Part shown: positions 35,501-44,871 of the stretch, piece by piece
Layout: each line of letters starts with the position of its first letter
Position numbering within the stretch: the stretch's first letter is position 1
The notes under the pieces: model-generated
Seen by the model: only the letters and a program-made list of their open reading frames with translations
Told to the model about the DNA's origin: nothing
Databases searched by the model: none
Position numbers and translations under genes: made by a program
Source: Leeuwenhoekiella polynyae
Lineage (GTDB): Bacteria > Bacteroidota > Bacteroidia > Flavobacteriales > Flavobacteriaceae
Direction of reading: 5' to 3'
Assembly (NCBI RefSeq): GCF_004104075.1
Contig: NZ_QOVK01000003.1
Coordinates: forward strand, 288,272 to 352,271
Length of the DNA stretch: 64,000 nucleotides

Positions 35501-35641
35501 TCGGCAAGAGTTTATGCCAGTGGTTATAATCTGGTAACCTTCACCGAGTCTAAAGATGTAGATCCTGAAGGGGACAGCACCAGCGGTCAATTCTACCCAC
35601 AATTAAAAACATATAACCTAGGTATTAACGTAAACTTTTAA
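32549..35641 (+). CDS. SusC/RagA-type TonB-dependent outer membrane transporter
   Basis: 1030 residues. Signal peptide to about 27 (LQAQ), a carboxypeptidase-like regulatory domain (ISGVVTDMNNTPLPGVSVLV), the SusC signature NEVVLVGYG, a plug domain (IRIRGISTTGDNNPLVVIDG) and a 22-strand barrel ending with aromatic-rich NLGINVNF. It imports oligosaccharides together with its SusD partner, powered by TonB. It has no N-terminal STN signalling domain, so control comes from the HTCS. SusD follows after 3 bp. Confidence 0.97.
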   Translation: MTNYYLFKKSAALCGLLLFLFSMHLQAQDKQISGVVTDMNNTPLPGVSVLVKGTSNGVVTGFDGDYVIAASPDATLVFSYVGFTEQEVSVGTQTTIHIKLQENIAELNEVVLVGYGQKSKTTLTGAVSTVKGEELVKSPQPNLSNSFAGRLSGVVANNRSGEPGADGATIRIRGISTTGDNNPLVVIDGIPNRLGGLDRLNPNDVENITVLKDASAAIYGAQAANGVILITTKRGKMGKPSFSITANQGFSTPANLPKLADSPTYATILNEINFYRNPSGGMNQIYSNDDIALFATGSDPDNYPNTSWTDAAISDWSLQDSENVSLRGGGEHFRYFTSLGRTNQDGIYKDGINNYKQVNLRANLDVDVTSNLTLGVDLNYRKEDRIFPTRSAGDIFRAIYRTYPTIPARYSNGLPSAGVEQGQNPIIIPTGIPGTDVQPTTVLNSTLTLDYKLPIEGLSIKGFYSEDRSFAARKRFAIPFTVYQIDNSTSPATFNEVIAGPDSRTPELLQAQDNRQLQTANIRLNFERSFDLHHINSFIAYEQQESNRSVFEAFRSGFISAEIPEFNLGGGEPEQSSNSGYSQRFTRRNYFSRISYDYDQKYLAEVQARYDGSSRFAEGNRYGFFPSISLGWRISAEDWFNSDAVRNLKVKASYGLLGNDRIDPFQYLNTYALRPTDFVDPNGTPLPIFIINQLANPGITWETAKKLDIGVSADLFDNFSIELDYFHEVRSDLLTARSGSLPFVSGIVNEFDLDAIIPQENIGEVKNRGFEAIVGYNQTWGEFSFFADANFTFNKNEVVFLDDPQGIPDYQLSKGKPLGSGLLYDAIGIFRTQEDLDNNVTLPGQQLGDLIYRDVDGDGEITELDRVRQELTNVPQIVYGLTLGVNYKSFDLSMLWQGQARSVQYVAPESGEVGNFFSTWADNRWSPNNPDGSYPRVDVRTSSSINEGLFRNNFWLVNTSFLRLKNLELGYSLPQSSLSFLGISSARVYASGYNLVTFTESKDVDPEGDSTSGQFYPQLKTYNLGINVNF

Positions 35642-35644
35642 GAG

Positions 35645-37351
35645 ATGAAGAAAATAATAATGATGTTAGCTTTAGGTGGCCTCAGTTTGGTCAATCTAAG
35701 CTGTGAAAAAGACCTTCTCGATGTAGAAAGTACCAGTTTAACAGATCAGGCCGTTTGGGCAGACTCCAATCTTGCTGAAGCTTTTGTGAGAGGTTTATAT
35801 ACAGGCGTACGCATTGCTGATAAAGAGCCTGGTCATAACGGTGGAGATACTCCGGCAGGTTTTGGCCGTGGTTTTCACTGGGCGATGTGGGCTTCGGTTT
35901 CTGATGAAGCGATTTATAGTAATGATGATGCAACTTACCTCGTTCAGCGCGGTCAAATGAGCCCAAGTAACTATGGGTTTATGAGTACTACCTGGGGAAG
36001 AAGTTTTAGAAACATTCGCGAGGTAAATCTGGCACTCTCTAAAATTGATACTGATGAATCTCCTTTTGATGCCGAAACTAAAAACCTGCTGATTGGAGAA
36101 TTACACTTTATTCGTGCTTTTCGCTACTTTGAGTTATTAAGAGGTTTTGGTGAGGTCCCGTTGATGGGTAACGAGGTTTATGATCTCAATAGTGATTTTG
36201 AAGCGCTTTATGATCGCAAAAGTAAAGATGAGGTTGTTTCCTATATCACTCAGGAACTTGAGGCTGCCATTGATATGCTACCGCCTTCAAACGGTGCACG
36301 TGCTACCGATGCTGCTGCGATGGCATTAAAGTCAAGAGTGTTGCTATATGCTGCCAGCCCGCTATTTACTGATGACACAAACGATCCTGCTAAATGGGTC
36401 GCTGCAGCTCAAGCTGCTCAGGATGTGATGGATCTTAACCGTTTTAGCCTGGTGACTAATCTGGATACTGATCCTTCAGAAAACTTTAGAAAACTATTTG
36501 TAACCCGTACCATGACGAGTGAGGATATTTTTATGCGCTTTTATATGCCTGCAAGCACTAGTGGAGGCCGTGCAATTCCTATTGAGCGTATGAATGGACC
36601 TAACGGTTCTGGCGGATGGGGTGGTAACTGCCCAACACAGAATCTGGTAGATGATTTTGAGATGATAGATGGTTCCGATATCGAAGACGCAGGGTCTGGT
36701 TACAATCCTCAAAATCCGTATGTAAATCGTGATCCTCGTTTTTATGCAACTGTAGTGTATAACGGTTCAATCTTAAGGGATCGTGCTTATGAGTCTTTTG
36801 TACCCAATGGCAAAGACAGCCCCGAAGGTAATGAACCCTGGAACACCTCTCCAACCGGGTACCTGATGCGTAAATTTATTCAGGAAGATATTACGTTAAA
36901 CGACTGGAACAATATGGGAGCTTCTCCATGGAGGTATTTTAGATATGCCGAAATTTTATTGAACTATGCAGAAGCGCAAAACGAAGCGGCAGGACCAGAC
37001 CAATCGGTTTACGATGCCGTTAATGCAGTACGCCAGCGTGCAGGAATGCCTGTTCTAAGCGGCTTATCTAAAGACCAAATGCGTGAAGCACTACGTAGCG
37101 AGCGTCGGGTTGAATTGGCCTACGAAGAGCATCGCTATTATGATGTACGCCGATGGATGATTGCTATGGATGTAGAAAACGAACCAGCAAATTCTATAGA
37201 AATCACAAAAGCCTCAAATGGTGACCTAACCTATGAGAAAGGTATCGCACTTGACGGTAAAAAGTTTGAAGAAAAGCACTATTGGTTCCCAATACCATTA
37301 AGCGACATAACTGCTTCCGGCGGCAAGCTTAAGCAAAATCCCGGATATTAA
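35645..37351 (+). CDS. SusD/RagB-type glycan-binding lipoprotein
   Basis: 568 residues. Lipoprotein signal with Cys20 (SLVNLSC), then the alpha-helical SusD fold: RNIREVNLAL, LIGELHFIRAFRYFELLRGF, AMALKSRVLLYAASPLF, YAEILLNYAEAQNEA, and LRSERRVELAYEEHRYYDVRRW. It sits on the cell surface as a lid for SusC and binds the glycan. It lies 3 bp after susC and is followed by an intrinsic terminator. Confidence 0.97.
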   Translation: MKKIIMMLALGGLSLVNLSCEKDLLDVESTSLTDQAVWADSNLAEAFVRGLYTGVRIADKEPGHNGGDTPAGFGRGFHWAMWASVSDEAIYSNDDATYLVQRGQMSPSNYGFMSTTWGRSFRNIREVNLALSKIDTDESPFDAETKNLLIGELHFIRAFRYFELLRGFGEVPLMGNEVYDLNSDFEALYDRKSKDEVVSYITQELEAAIDMLPPSNGARATDAAAMALKSRVLLYAASPLFTDDTNDPAKWVAAAQAAQDVMDLNRFSLVTNLDTDPSENFRKLFVTRTMTSEDIFMRFYMPASTSGGRAIPIERMNGPNGSGGWGGNCPTQNLVDDFEMIDGSDIEDAGSGYNPQNPYVNRDPRFYATVVYNGSILRDRAYESFVPNGKDSPEGNEPWNTSPTGYLMRKFIQEDITLNDWNNMGASPWRYFRYAEILLNYAEAQNEAAGPDQSVYDAVNAVRQRAGMPVLSGLSKDQMREALRSERRVELAYEEHRYYDVRRWMIAMDVENEPANSIEITKASNGDLTYEKGIALDGKKFEEKHYWFPIPLSDITASGGKLKQNPGY

Positions 37352-37372
37352 TTTTTGAATTAAGTTTTTCAA

Positions 37373-37410
37373 TGAAGGGAAGAAGGTAAACGCTTTCTTC
37401 CCTTTTTAAT
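37373..37410 (+). terminator. Terminator between susD and the GH2 gene
   Basis: AAGGGAAGAA and TTTCTTCCCTT form a stem with a small loop, followed by TTTTAAT. It lies between the SusD stop and the GH2 start (69 bp apart), so the enzyme gene is probably expressed by read-through or its own promoter, giving less enzyme than transporter. Confidence 0.65.
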
Positions 37411-37420
37411 ATAAAGTGAA

Positions 37421-39841
37421 ATGAACAAAGCACTAAAATTAAAAAAAACGCTTCTACTGTCGCTGCTCAGTATCTTTTTAACTGGTACCAAAGCATTGTC
37501 TCAGGAAGGAGGCAAACAACTCTTTAATGATGGGTGGGAATTTCATAAAGGAGACCTTGACCTTTCAGAAAACGAACAGGATCGTGTTGCATGGCGTGAC
37601 GTTAGCATTCCTCACGATTGGAGTATTGAAGGCCCTTTTGACGGAAAATGGGCAAGTGGTACCGGTTTTTTACCCGGAGGAATCGCCTGGTACCGTAAAT
37701 CTTTTGATATAGCTGACTTTAGTGACTCTATAAACTACCAACTCTATTTTGACGGCGTTTACAAAAACAGTGATGTATGGATTAACGGAACCTGGATTGG
37801 CAGAAGACCCAATGGCTTCATTCCTTTTTATTATGATTTAACACCGTATTTAAAAGCTAAAAATAACGAGATTTGGGTGCGCGTAGATCATAAAGATTAT
37901 GCAGACTCCCGCTTTTACACCGGTTCGGGAATATACCGAAATGTGTATTTGATCACTAAAAATGCAATACAATTTGATACCTGGGGCATAGTTTTTCAAA
38001 CACCACAGGTGAGTAAAGAAAAAGCAGAAATATTGGTTTCTACATCGTTTACAAATTCTTCTGCTAAAAGTGAAAATGCCCATTTAAGATTGCGTCTTCA
38101 AGATCCTTCAGGAGCAAGTATATATACCGAAGAGGTTTCTGTCGTTACAAATCCTGAAGCCAGTACTACCCAACAATTAAGCTTTAACATTGCCGACCCC
38201 AAACTCTGGTCCCCGGAGCATCCTGAGCTTTATACACTACATTTAGAATTACTTCAGAATACCAATCTTCAGGATAGCTATACGCAAAAAGTAGGTATTC
38301 GTACATTTAACTTTGATCCAAATACTGGTTTCACACTAAACGGTAAAAACATGTTGCTAAAAGGCGTTTGTATTCATCACGATGCAGGGGCTTTGGGTGC
38401 AGCCGTACCTAAAGGAGTATGGGCAGAGCGGTTACAAACGCTTAAAAATTTGGGCTGTAATGCGATACGCATGAGCCATTATCCGCATCAGGATTATTTG
38501 TATGACCTGTGTGATGAGATGGGCTTTCTGGTTCAGGACGAAGCTTTTGACGAGTGGGCGCGTGGCAAAAACAAATGGATTGAAGGCTGGAATGTAGGCA
38601 CTCCCGGCAATGACGGTGCGCATGTCTCTTTTGCGGAATGGGGAAAACGAGATGTACAGGATATGATTAAACGCAATCGCAATCACCCTTCAATTATCAT
38701 GTGGAGTATTGGTAATGAGATTGATTATCCAAATGATCCTTATACGCATCCCGTTTTAGATACCGGTCGTAATCCTCAGATTTTTGGTCGCGGCTTTAAA
38801 CCGGGTAATCCGGCGGCAGAAGGTATGGGAGTCCTCTCAAAAGAACTTGTCGCTGCAGCAAAAGCAATAGACACCACAAGACCTGTTACAGCTGCTTTGG
38901 CGGGAGTTCCTATGTCAAATGAGACTTCTTATCCCGGCACATTAGACCTGGTGGGTTACAACTATCAGGAATACCGGTATGAAGAAGATCACAAAAAATA
39001 TCCTGATCGGATAATTTATGGAAGTGAAAATGGCGATGCCTATGCTGCCTGGAAAGCGGTTACAGACAATCCCTATATCGCATCCCAGTTTATATGGACT
39101 GCTTTTGATTTTATAGGTGAAGCCAGGCCCTGGCCTAAGCGTGGTAGTGAGGCGGGAATTCTGGATCTGGCAGGAAAACCAAAACCTGACTTCTTTTTCA
39201 GACAAAGTTTATGGAGTGAAAAACCTATGGTATATATAGGTATGACCAATTCTGAAGAAGACGCAAAAAGAAGAAGAAATATAACTACTGAATGGTCAGG
39301 AAAAGCTGGCGAAGAAAGATATGTTATTTTTTATAGCAATGCCGAGGAAGTGGAATTAGTTCTTAACGGAAAGTCTTTAGGCAAGAAAAAAGTTATTTAT
39401 GCTGATGATGCTATGCCCTATTTTAAAGTTCCTTATACAACAGGTAAGCTGGAAGCAAATGCCTATGACAAGGGGGAAAAAGTTGCCAGCGCCAGTTTAG
39501 CAACTCCATCTTCTATAAAAAAACTGCAGCTTTCTGAAGCGGAAATTCCTTCAGTCATTAAAGATGCTTCGGTTTTAATTCTTGATTTTGAGCTGGTAGA
39601 CAAAAATGGAAATCTAGTGCAAACGGAAGATCAGGAGGTCAATTTTCAGCTTGACAATTCGTTGATTCTTCTGGGCGTTGAAAATGCAGATCAGGGCAGT
39701 CACACCCCGTTCAAGTCCACACTGCATAAAACGTATAACGGTAAGTTGAGAGCTTATTTTAAAAAAACCGGAGAAAGTGGAAATCTTTTAATTGAGCCGA
39801 TAAATAAAGATTTAAAATCAACAACTTTTAAAGTTGAATAA
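37421..39841 (+). CDS. GH2 family beta-galactosidase-like glycoside hydrolase
   Basis: 806 residues with a signal peptide (1-27). Sugar-binding jelly-roll domain (SIPHDWSIEGPF, GIAWYRKSF), immunoglobulin-like domain, then a TIM barrel with acid/base Glu in WSIGNEIDYP (about 432) and nucleophile Glu in IIYGSENGD (about 535). A C-terminal DUF4982-type domain (VELVLNGKSLGKK) and a further beta domain follow. This is the beta-galactosidase subgroup common in Bacteroidota PULs. It probably releases galactose from oligosaccharides in the periplasm. The exact specificity (beta-galactosidase or another GH2 activity) needs assay. Confidence 0.92.
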   Translation: MNKALKLKKTLLLSLLSIFLTGTKALSQEGGKQLFNDGWEFHKGDLDLSENEQDRVAWRDVSIPHDWSIEGPFDGKWASGTGFLPGGIAWYRKSFDIADFSDSINYQLYFDGVYKNSDVWINGTWIGRRPNGFIPFYYDLTPYLKAKNNEIWVRVDHKDYADSRFYTGSGIYRNVYLITKNAIQFDTWGIVFQTPQVSKEKAEILVSTSFTNSSAKSENAHLRLRLQDPSGASIYTEEVSVVTNPEASTTQQLSFNIADPKLWSPEHPELYTLHLELLQNTNLQDSYTQKVGIRTFNFDPNTGFTLNGKNMLLKGVCIHHDAGALGAAVPKGVWAERLQTLKNLGCNAIRMSHYPHQDYLYDLCDEMGFLVQDEAFDEWARGKNKWIEGWNVGTPGNDGAHVSFAEWGKRDVQDMIKRNRNHPSIIMWSIGNEIDYPNDPYTHPVLDTGRNPQIFGRGFKPGNPAAEGMGVLSKELVAAAKAIDTTRPVTAALAGVPMSNETSYPGTLDLVGYNYQEYRYEEDHKKYPDRIIYGSENGDAYAAWKAVTDNPYIASQFIWTAFDFIGEARPWPKRGSEAGILDLAGKPKPDFFFRQSLWSEKPMVYIGMTNSEEDAKRRRNITTEWSGKAGEERYVIFYSNAEEVELVLNGKSLGKKKVIYADDAMPYFKVPYTTGKLEANAYDKGEKVASASLATPSSIKKLQLSEAEIPSVIKDASVLILDFELVDKNGNLVQTEDQEVNFQLDNSLILLGVENADQGSHTPFKSTLHKTYNGKLRAYFKKTGESGNLLIEPINKDLKSTTFKVE

Positions 39842-39869
39842 TTTCAGCTATGCTATAATTTAAATCTGA

Positions 39870-39899
39870 AAGAGCCTACAAATACTGTAGGCTTTTTTC
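39870..39899. terminator. Terminator between convergent GH2 and serine hydrolase genes
   Basis: Stem AGCCTAC/GTAGGCT with a 7-nt loop and a T run on the plus strand. The AAAGAGCC on the left gives only a weak tail for the opposite strand. Confidence 0.75.
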
Positions 39900-39904
39900 T
39901 TATT

Positions 39905-41197
39905 TTAAAAACTTGCAATTTGATCCAGACCAATTTCGTTTACAGGTGCTTCCATAATTTTTTTTACGATCTCATGCAATTCCGGAATCACTGAGCTGGC
40001 CAAGGGGGTAAGACTATTAAACAATACCGTGATACCTAAATCTTCATCAGGGAATAATGCAATTTCATTTCTAAAATCACTTACACTTCCTCCGTGGTGT
40101 ATCATAGTACTTTGATCTCCAGTCTCTGCATCAACAAATTCGTGTACGCGCCATCCGTACGCGTATGAAGATCTCAAATGCCCTTTCCAACGTTGATAAT
40201 ATTTATGCGCATCAGGAATTTCAACCTGAGGCTTAAACACTCTTGCTATACTTTCTGAATCTAAAACACGCTCGTTATGGCCTAATAAAAAACGCATCCA
40301 TTTCCCCATATCATCTGCACTTGCATTTATTCCTCCTGCTGCAACTGCATTAAAATACTTTTTATTAACCGGCAGGCGATTCCATCCCGTACGGGTACTT
40401 TTATGCGGGAAAGCATAGTTGTTAGTTTTGATCAAGGCTTCATAATCTGTAGAAGCCGTACTCATTTTCAAGGGTGTAAAAATCTTATTCTGAAGCAATT
40501 GCTGAATGGTTTGCCCGGTTGCCGTGTGCATCATTTCCCCGCTTAATGCAAACATGGCATTTTGATAACTGTACATGTTACCCGGCTTTGCTATCGTATT
40601 AATTATATTAAATCTTGAAGCAATTTCCGGAAGCTTTATACCGTCTTCAACAAGATTAGTATAACAATGATAAGGCACACCCGTTGTATGAGAAAGCACA
40701 TTTGATAAAGTCAGCTTTTCTGCATTCAGTTTACTTTTTAATTGGAACTGCGGCACCAGGTCTACCAATTTATTATCCCAATTCAAAGCGCCATCTTTAA
40801 CTTCTATTCCTGCTAGAATGCCGGTAAAACCCTTAGACAAAGATCCTAATCTAAAAACAGTTCCTGAATCAACCCTGTCATTTTTAAAAACATTACGCTT
40901 ACCAAAGCCTTCTTTCAGAAGAATAGAATCTCCCTGAACGATACTTACGCCTGCTCCAATGATCAACCCCTTATTAATTGCATTTTCAAAATACGCAGCG
41001 ATCTCTTTTGCCAGAGCAGCCTTTCTGCTTCTATAAATATAGCTTGCTTCTTTTTGAGCCTGAATTTTTATCGGATTAACAAATTCAATTGCATGAGTCT
41101 TTTTTGATTGGGTCTCTTGAGAATCTGGAGATGATAGTGCAAAAAAAGAAATGAGTACTAGAAAAGTACCTAAAACAAGAGGCTTACGAATAATCAT
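39905..41197 (-). CDS. Serine hydrolase, beta-lactamase class C family
   Basis: 430 residues with an N-terminal signal/anchor segment (about 8-22). Catalytic SxxK is S119-L-S-K122 (RLGSLSKGFTG), the second motif YxN is Y211-Q-N213, and HHGGSVSDF (about 378) replaces KTG. The family covers class C beta-lactamases, D-Ala-D-Ala peptidases and esterases. Lying between two PUL enzymes, it might be an esterase acting on an acylated glycan, but it is on the opposite strand and could be unrelated. Confidence 0.88.
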   Translation of the reverse strand: MIIRKPLVLGTFLVLISFFALSSPDSQETQSKKTHAIEFVNPIKIQAQKEASYIYRSRKAALAKEIAAYFENAINKGLIIGAGVSIVQGDSILLKEGFGKRNVFKNDRVDSGTVFRLGSLSKGFTGILAGIEVKDGALNWDNKLVDLVPQFQLKSKLNAEKLTLSNVLSHTTGVPYHCYTNLVEDGIKLPEIASRFNIINTIAKPGNMYSYQNAMFALSGEMMHTATGQTIQQLLQNKIFTPLKMSTASTDYEALIKTNNYAFPHKSTRTGWNRLPVNKKYFNAVAAGGINASADDMGKWMRFLLGHNERVLDSESIARVFKPQVEIPDAHKYYQRWKGHLRSSYAYGWRVHEFVDAETGDQSTMIHHGGSVSDFRNEIALFPDEDLGITVLFNSLTPLASSVIPELHEIVKKIMEAPVNEIGLDQIASF

Positions 41198-41625
41198 TGA
41201 ATATTGGGGTTTGATCTAAATTGGCTAAAAACTTCTATTTGTAAGCCAATATTAACGTTTAAAGATAAAAATTATTTTAACAAAGTTTTTAGTTTTAGCC
41301 TTAAAATATGAATTTGATAGTACTAATCAATACACAATTGACCGAATTACAAGCTAGAAAAATGAATCGAAACTAAAAATTCTCTATTGTATATGTGTTG
41401 TCAGCTGAGTAAAGTTCTTTTCATTTTAATGAGTGTGGTGACTAGTTTGGTAATAATCTATCAAAACTGATTAGCTTTTAATTAACCGGAACGTGTTCAG
41501 CAATTTATATTTACAAATAGCCTGATAGGAATTATTTGGCACCGCCAAAGGGTCTAATAGCCCGAGGTAGTTTACTTTTTCAGGTGTTTTTGCTAATCCT
41601 TATGTTTTTAAAATATCCGATTCTT
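41198..41625. other. Intergenic region with dispersed-repeat copy
   Basis: 428 bases between the divergent serine hydrolase and GH127 genes. It holds the short form of a dispersed repeat at 41537-41577 and otherwise AT-rich DNA. No small ORF or clear promoter element could be supported. Confidence 0.5.
41537..41577. repeat. Dispersed intergenic repeat, copy 2 (short form)
   Basis: Plus strand reads TTGGCACCGCCAAAGGGT, TAATAG, CCCGAGG, TAGTTTACT. It matches the two ends of the long copy at 22503-22601 (opposite orientation) but lacks the inner segment between the two CCCGAGG units, as if deleted by recombination between them. Confidence 0.7.
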
Positions 41626-44600
41626 ATGAAAACCTCTATAATAAGGTCTCTATCAATTATAATCATCTCCGCTTTATTTTGCAAATCACCAACTTATGCG
41701 CAAAGCGGAGACCAGATCCTAGACGGTATAGGAGAAACCGGTTTGATCGCTCGCTATATTTTTGACGGAACCACAAAAGACTGGTCACGCAACAACTTAC
41801 ACGCTACACTTCAAAACAATTCTGAAACTTATGCCGCTGACGAAAAGTTCAAAAATGTTTTAAGCTTATCTAACGGCTCGTATTTATCCCTTCCGGAAGC
41901 AACATTAAATGGTATTGAATCCTTAAGTATAACCACGTGGATTTATTTAAACTCTACTGAAAACAATCCCTATTTATTTGATTTTGGTTCTCGTGAAGAT
42001 TCGCATTTTTTCGCCACACCTAAGGCAAAGCAAACAGATGGCTTTGAAGCTGCTTTAACTAAAAACGGCACAACTGTTTCAGAAACCACAATCGCTTCTC
42101 TAGAATCAAAAAAGTGGGTGCATCTTGCTGTAGTAATAGATTTTCCTTCACAAAGCTTCAACACGTATTTGGATGGTGAGTTAGCTGCTACAAAAAAAGC
42201 TTCAGATTTAGATTTAAGCACCATTTTCAACGCTGATTCTAATAAACTTTTAATCGGTAACTCACTATCTGCTAAAGGGACCTCCTTAGATGCACTTCTG
42301 CATGACTTTAGGATTTATCGCATTCCGCTAAGTAAAACTCAAGTTGCCCGCATTTATCAGAATTCCTCTAAAACCGGAGAAACTGTGGTCAATGAACGTG
42401 CTGAGCCCGAAGACAACCTTCCTGTTTTTGAAGATACCATCCCCCAACTTTACAATCGCTATTTAACAGCTGTTTCTGATGTTATTGTTGAAACGGTTGT
42501 TGGTCAGCTTCCACGCTTACCCAGATTTGTAGAAGGCAGCTATAAGCTTCCGGTTGGAGCTCCTCAAGTACGTGTGCTCTGGCCGGCTCCTGAAGATAAC
42601 AGCAGTGTTTTAAAACCCGGCACCTATACCATTACCGGGCGAGTTTCAGGAACTGATTTTAAACCTACAGCTACGGTAATTGTAAAAGATACCGATGCAC
42701 ATGACACACCCAATCGCACTCTGGAACCCTTTCAGCTGAATGAAGTTTCTCTTGATGCAAATGCTCTGGGAAAGGATTCAAAATTTATTGAGAACCGCGA
42801 TAAGTTTATCAATACACTTGCTGAAACCAATCCGGATTCTTTTCTGTATATGTTCAGAAATGCTTTTGGGCAAGAGCAACCTGACGGTGCAGAACCGCTT
42901 GGTGTCTGGGACACTCAGGAAACGAAATTGAGAGGTCACGCAACCGGACATTATTTAACTGCAATTGCACAGGCTTACTCGAGCACTACTTATGATAAAA
43001 AGCTACACCAGAAGTTTGAGAATACTATGAATTATATGGTAAACACCTTATACGATCTTTCTCAGCTTTCCGGCAAAGCCAAAAGTACAGGTGCGGATTT
43101 TGTTTCAGACCCTTCTGCTGTGCCTATGGGACCGGGCAAATCTTCTTATGATTCTGATTTGAGCGAAACCGGTATCAGAACCGATTACTGGAACTGGGGC
43201 TCAGGCTACATCAGCGCATACCCACCAGATCAATTTATAATGCTTGAAAACGGAGCGAAATATGGTGGACAAGAAGACAGAGTTTGGGCGCCGTATTACA
43301 CGTTGCATAAAATTTTAGCCGGATTGATCGACGTCTATGAAGTAAGCGGAAATGAAAAAGCACTTGAAGTTGCAGAAGGAATGGCTGAGTGGGTTCACAC
43401 ACGATTAAGCAAGCTGCCTACGGAAACCTTAATCACGATGTGGAATACCTATATCGCCGGTGAATTTGGCGGCATTAATGAATCACTAGCGCATCTGTAT
43501 CGCATTACCGGCAAACCGGAATATTTAAAGACTGCTCAATTATTTGACAACATTAAAGTTTTCTACGGGGATGCTGAGCATGCTCACGGACTCGCAAAAA
43601 ATGTAGACACCTATCGCGGTTTGCACGCCAATCAACATATCCCGCAAATTGTGGGAGCTCTTGAGCTGTACCGTAATTCTGAATCTCCGGAATATTATCA
43701 CATTGCCGATAACTTCTGGTACAAGACCAAAAACGATTATATGTACAGCATCGGCGGTGTAGCGGGAGCGAGAAATCCAGCGAATGCTGAATGCTTTGTG
43801 GCACAACCGGCTACGCTTTATGAAAACGGTTTATCTGCCGGTGGACAAAATGAAACCTGCGGAACCTATAATATGCTTAAGCTAACCCGCGGACTTTTCT
43901 TTTACAAGCAGCAACCGGAATTGATGGATTATTATGAACGGGCCTTATACAATCAGATTCTGGCTTCAGTGGCAGAAGACAGTCCGGCGAACACCTATCA
44001 CATCCCCTTAAGACCGGGATCCAAAAAGCAGTTTAGCAATGCTGATATGAGTGGCTTTACCTGCTGTAACGGCACTGCATTAGAAAGCAGCACCAAACTT
44101 CAAAATTCAATCTACTTTAAAAGTGTCGATAATAAAGCACTGTTTGTAAATCTCTTTGTGCCTTCAACCTTAAACTGGACGGAAAAAGATATTATAATCA
44201 AGCAGGAAACGGCATTTCCACACAAAGATCATAGTACATTCACTATTGAAGGAAAAGGGAAATTCAGTCTCAACATTAGAATACCCGGTTGGGCTAAAAA
44301 CGGAGTCGAACTTAAAATTAACGGAAAGATTCAGAATACCTCTATTGAGCCCGACACCTATTTAAACGTAGAGCGCAAGTGGAAAAATGGCGATACTGTC
44401 GAACTCAAAATGCCTTTTAGTTTTCATCTGGATCCGATTATGGATCAGGAAAACATTGCCAGTTTATTCTACGGTCCGGTATTATTAGCAGCTCAGGAAT
44501 CTGAACCGCGTACAGATTTTAGAAAGATTACGCTAGACGCTTCTGATCTCGGAAAAACCATCAGCGGAAATCCTGAAAAGTTAGAATTCAAAATTGATGG

Positions 44601-44670
44601 AGTTGTATACAAGCCTTTTTACGAGACGTATGACCGGCACTCTGTTTATCTGGACGTAACGTTAAATTAA
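41626..44670 (+). CDS. GH127 beta-L-arabinofuranosidase with laminin-G-like domain
   Basis: 1014 residues from the ATG at 41626 (MKTSIIRSLSI, then a signal peptide ending YAQ). A longer frame from 41536 starts in repeat DNA and is rejected. A LamG/concanavalin-like domain (about 25-220) precedes the GH127 (DUF1680) barrel. The zinc and catalytic set known from HypBA1 is visible: Glu743 and Cys745 in NETCGTYN, Cys813 and Cys814 in FTCCNGT, of which Cys813 would be the nucleophile. It should remove beta-L-arabinofuranose from glycans such as hydroxyproline-rich glycoproteins or arabinogalactan-type side chains. Confidence 0.93.
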   Translation: MKTSIIRSLSIIIISALFCKSPTYAQSGDQILDGIGETGLIARYIFDGTTKDWSRNNLHATLQNNSETYAADEKFKNVLSLSNGSYLSLPEATLNGIESLSITTWIYLNSTENNPYLFDFGSREDSHFFATPKAKQTDGFEAALTKNGTTVSETTIASLESKKWVHLAVVIDFPSQSFNTYLDGELAATKKASDLDLSTIFNADSNKLLIGNSLSAKGTSLDALLHDFRIYRIPLSKTQVARIYQNSSKTGETVVNERAEPEDNLPVFEDTIPQLYNRYLTAVSDVIVETVVGQLPRLPRFVEGSYKLPVGAPQVRVLWPAPEDNSSVLKPGTYTITGRVSGTDFKPTATVIVKDTDAHDTPNRTLEPFQLNEVSLDANALGKDSKFIENRDKFINTLAETNPDSFLYMFRNAFGQEQPDGAEPLGVWDTQETKLRGHATGHYLTAIAQAYSSTTYDKKLHQKFENTMNYMVNTLYDLSQLSGKAKSTGADFVSDPSAVPMGPGKSSYDSDLSETGIRTDYWNWGSGYISAYPPDQFIMLENGAKYGGQEDRVWAPYYTLHKILAGLIDVYEVSGNEKALEVAEGMAEWVHTRLSKLPTETLITMWNTYIAGEFGGINESLAHLYRITGKPEYLKTAQLFDNIKVFYGDAEHAHGLAKNVDTYRGLHANQHIPQIVGALELYRNSESPEYYHIADNFWYKTKNDYMYSIGGVAGARNPANAECFVAQPATLYENGLSAGGQNETCGTYNMLKLTRGLFFYKQQPELMDYYERALYNQILASVAEDSPANTYHIPLRPGSKKQFSNADMSGFTCCNGTALESSTKLQNSIYFKSVDNKALFVNLFVPSTLNWTEKDIIIKQETAFPHKDHSTFTIEGKGKFSLNIRIPGWAKNGVELKINGKIQNTSIEPDTYLNVERKWKNGDTVELKMPFSFHLDPIMDQENIASLFYGPVLLAAQESEPRTDFRKITLDASDLGKTISGNPEKLEFKIDGVVYKPFYETYDRHSVYLDVTLN

Positions 44671-44729
44671 CCCGTCTAAACCAGGAAGAAGCATCTTGAT
44701 TGCTTGCGCTAAGCAACCAACACAAATAG

Positions 44730-44764
44730 AAAAACCGCTAATCTAAGTTTAGCGGTTTTTTTGT
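44730..44764 (+). terminator. Terminator after the GH127 gene
   Basis: Stem AAAAACCGCTAA/TTAGCGGTTTTT with a 6-nt loop and a T run on the plus strand, 60 bases past the stop. Confidence 0.85.
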
Positions 44765-44871
44765 TGATCTCTCTTAGTTTCTAAAGATAGATCAATATTT
44801 TTTAATCGTATTAGTCTTATGAACTTCCCTCTCTCCTCGTTTAGTATACACCCTATCATCATATACTAATT

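Noticed and set aside
41536..41625. N-terminal extension of the GH127 gene from a TTG at 41536
   Set aside because: It lies within the dispersed repeat and leaves the clear signal peptide (from the ATG at 41626) internal; the shorter start is used.
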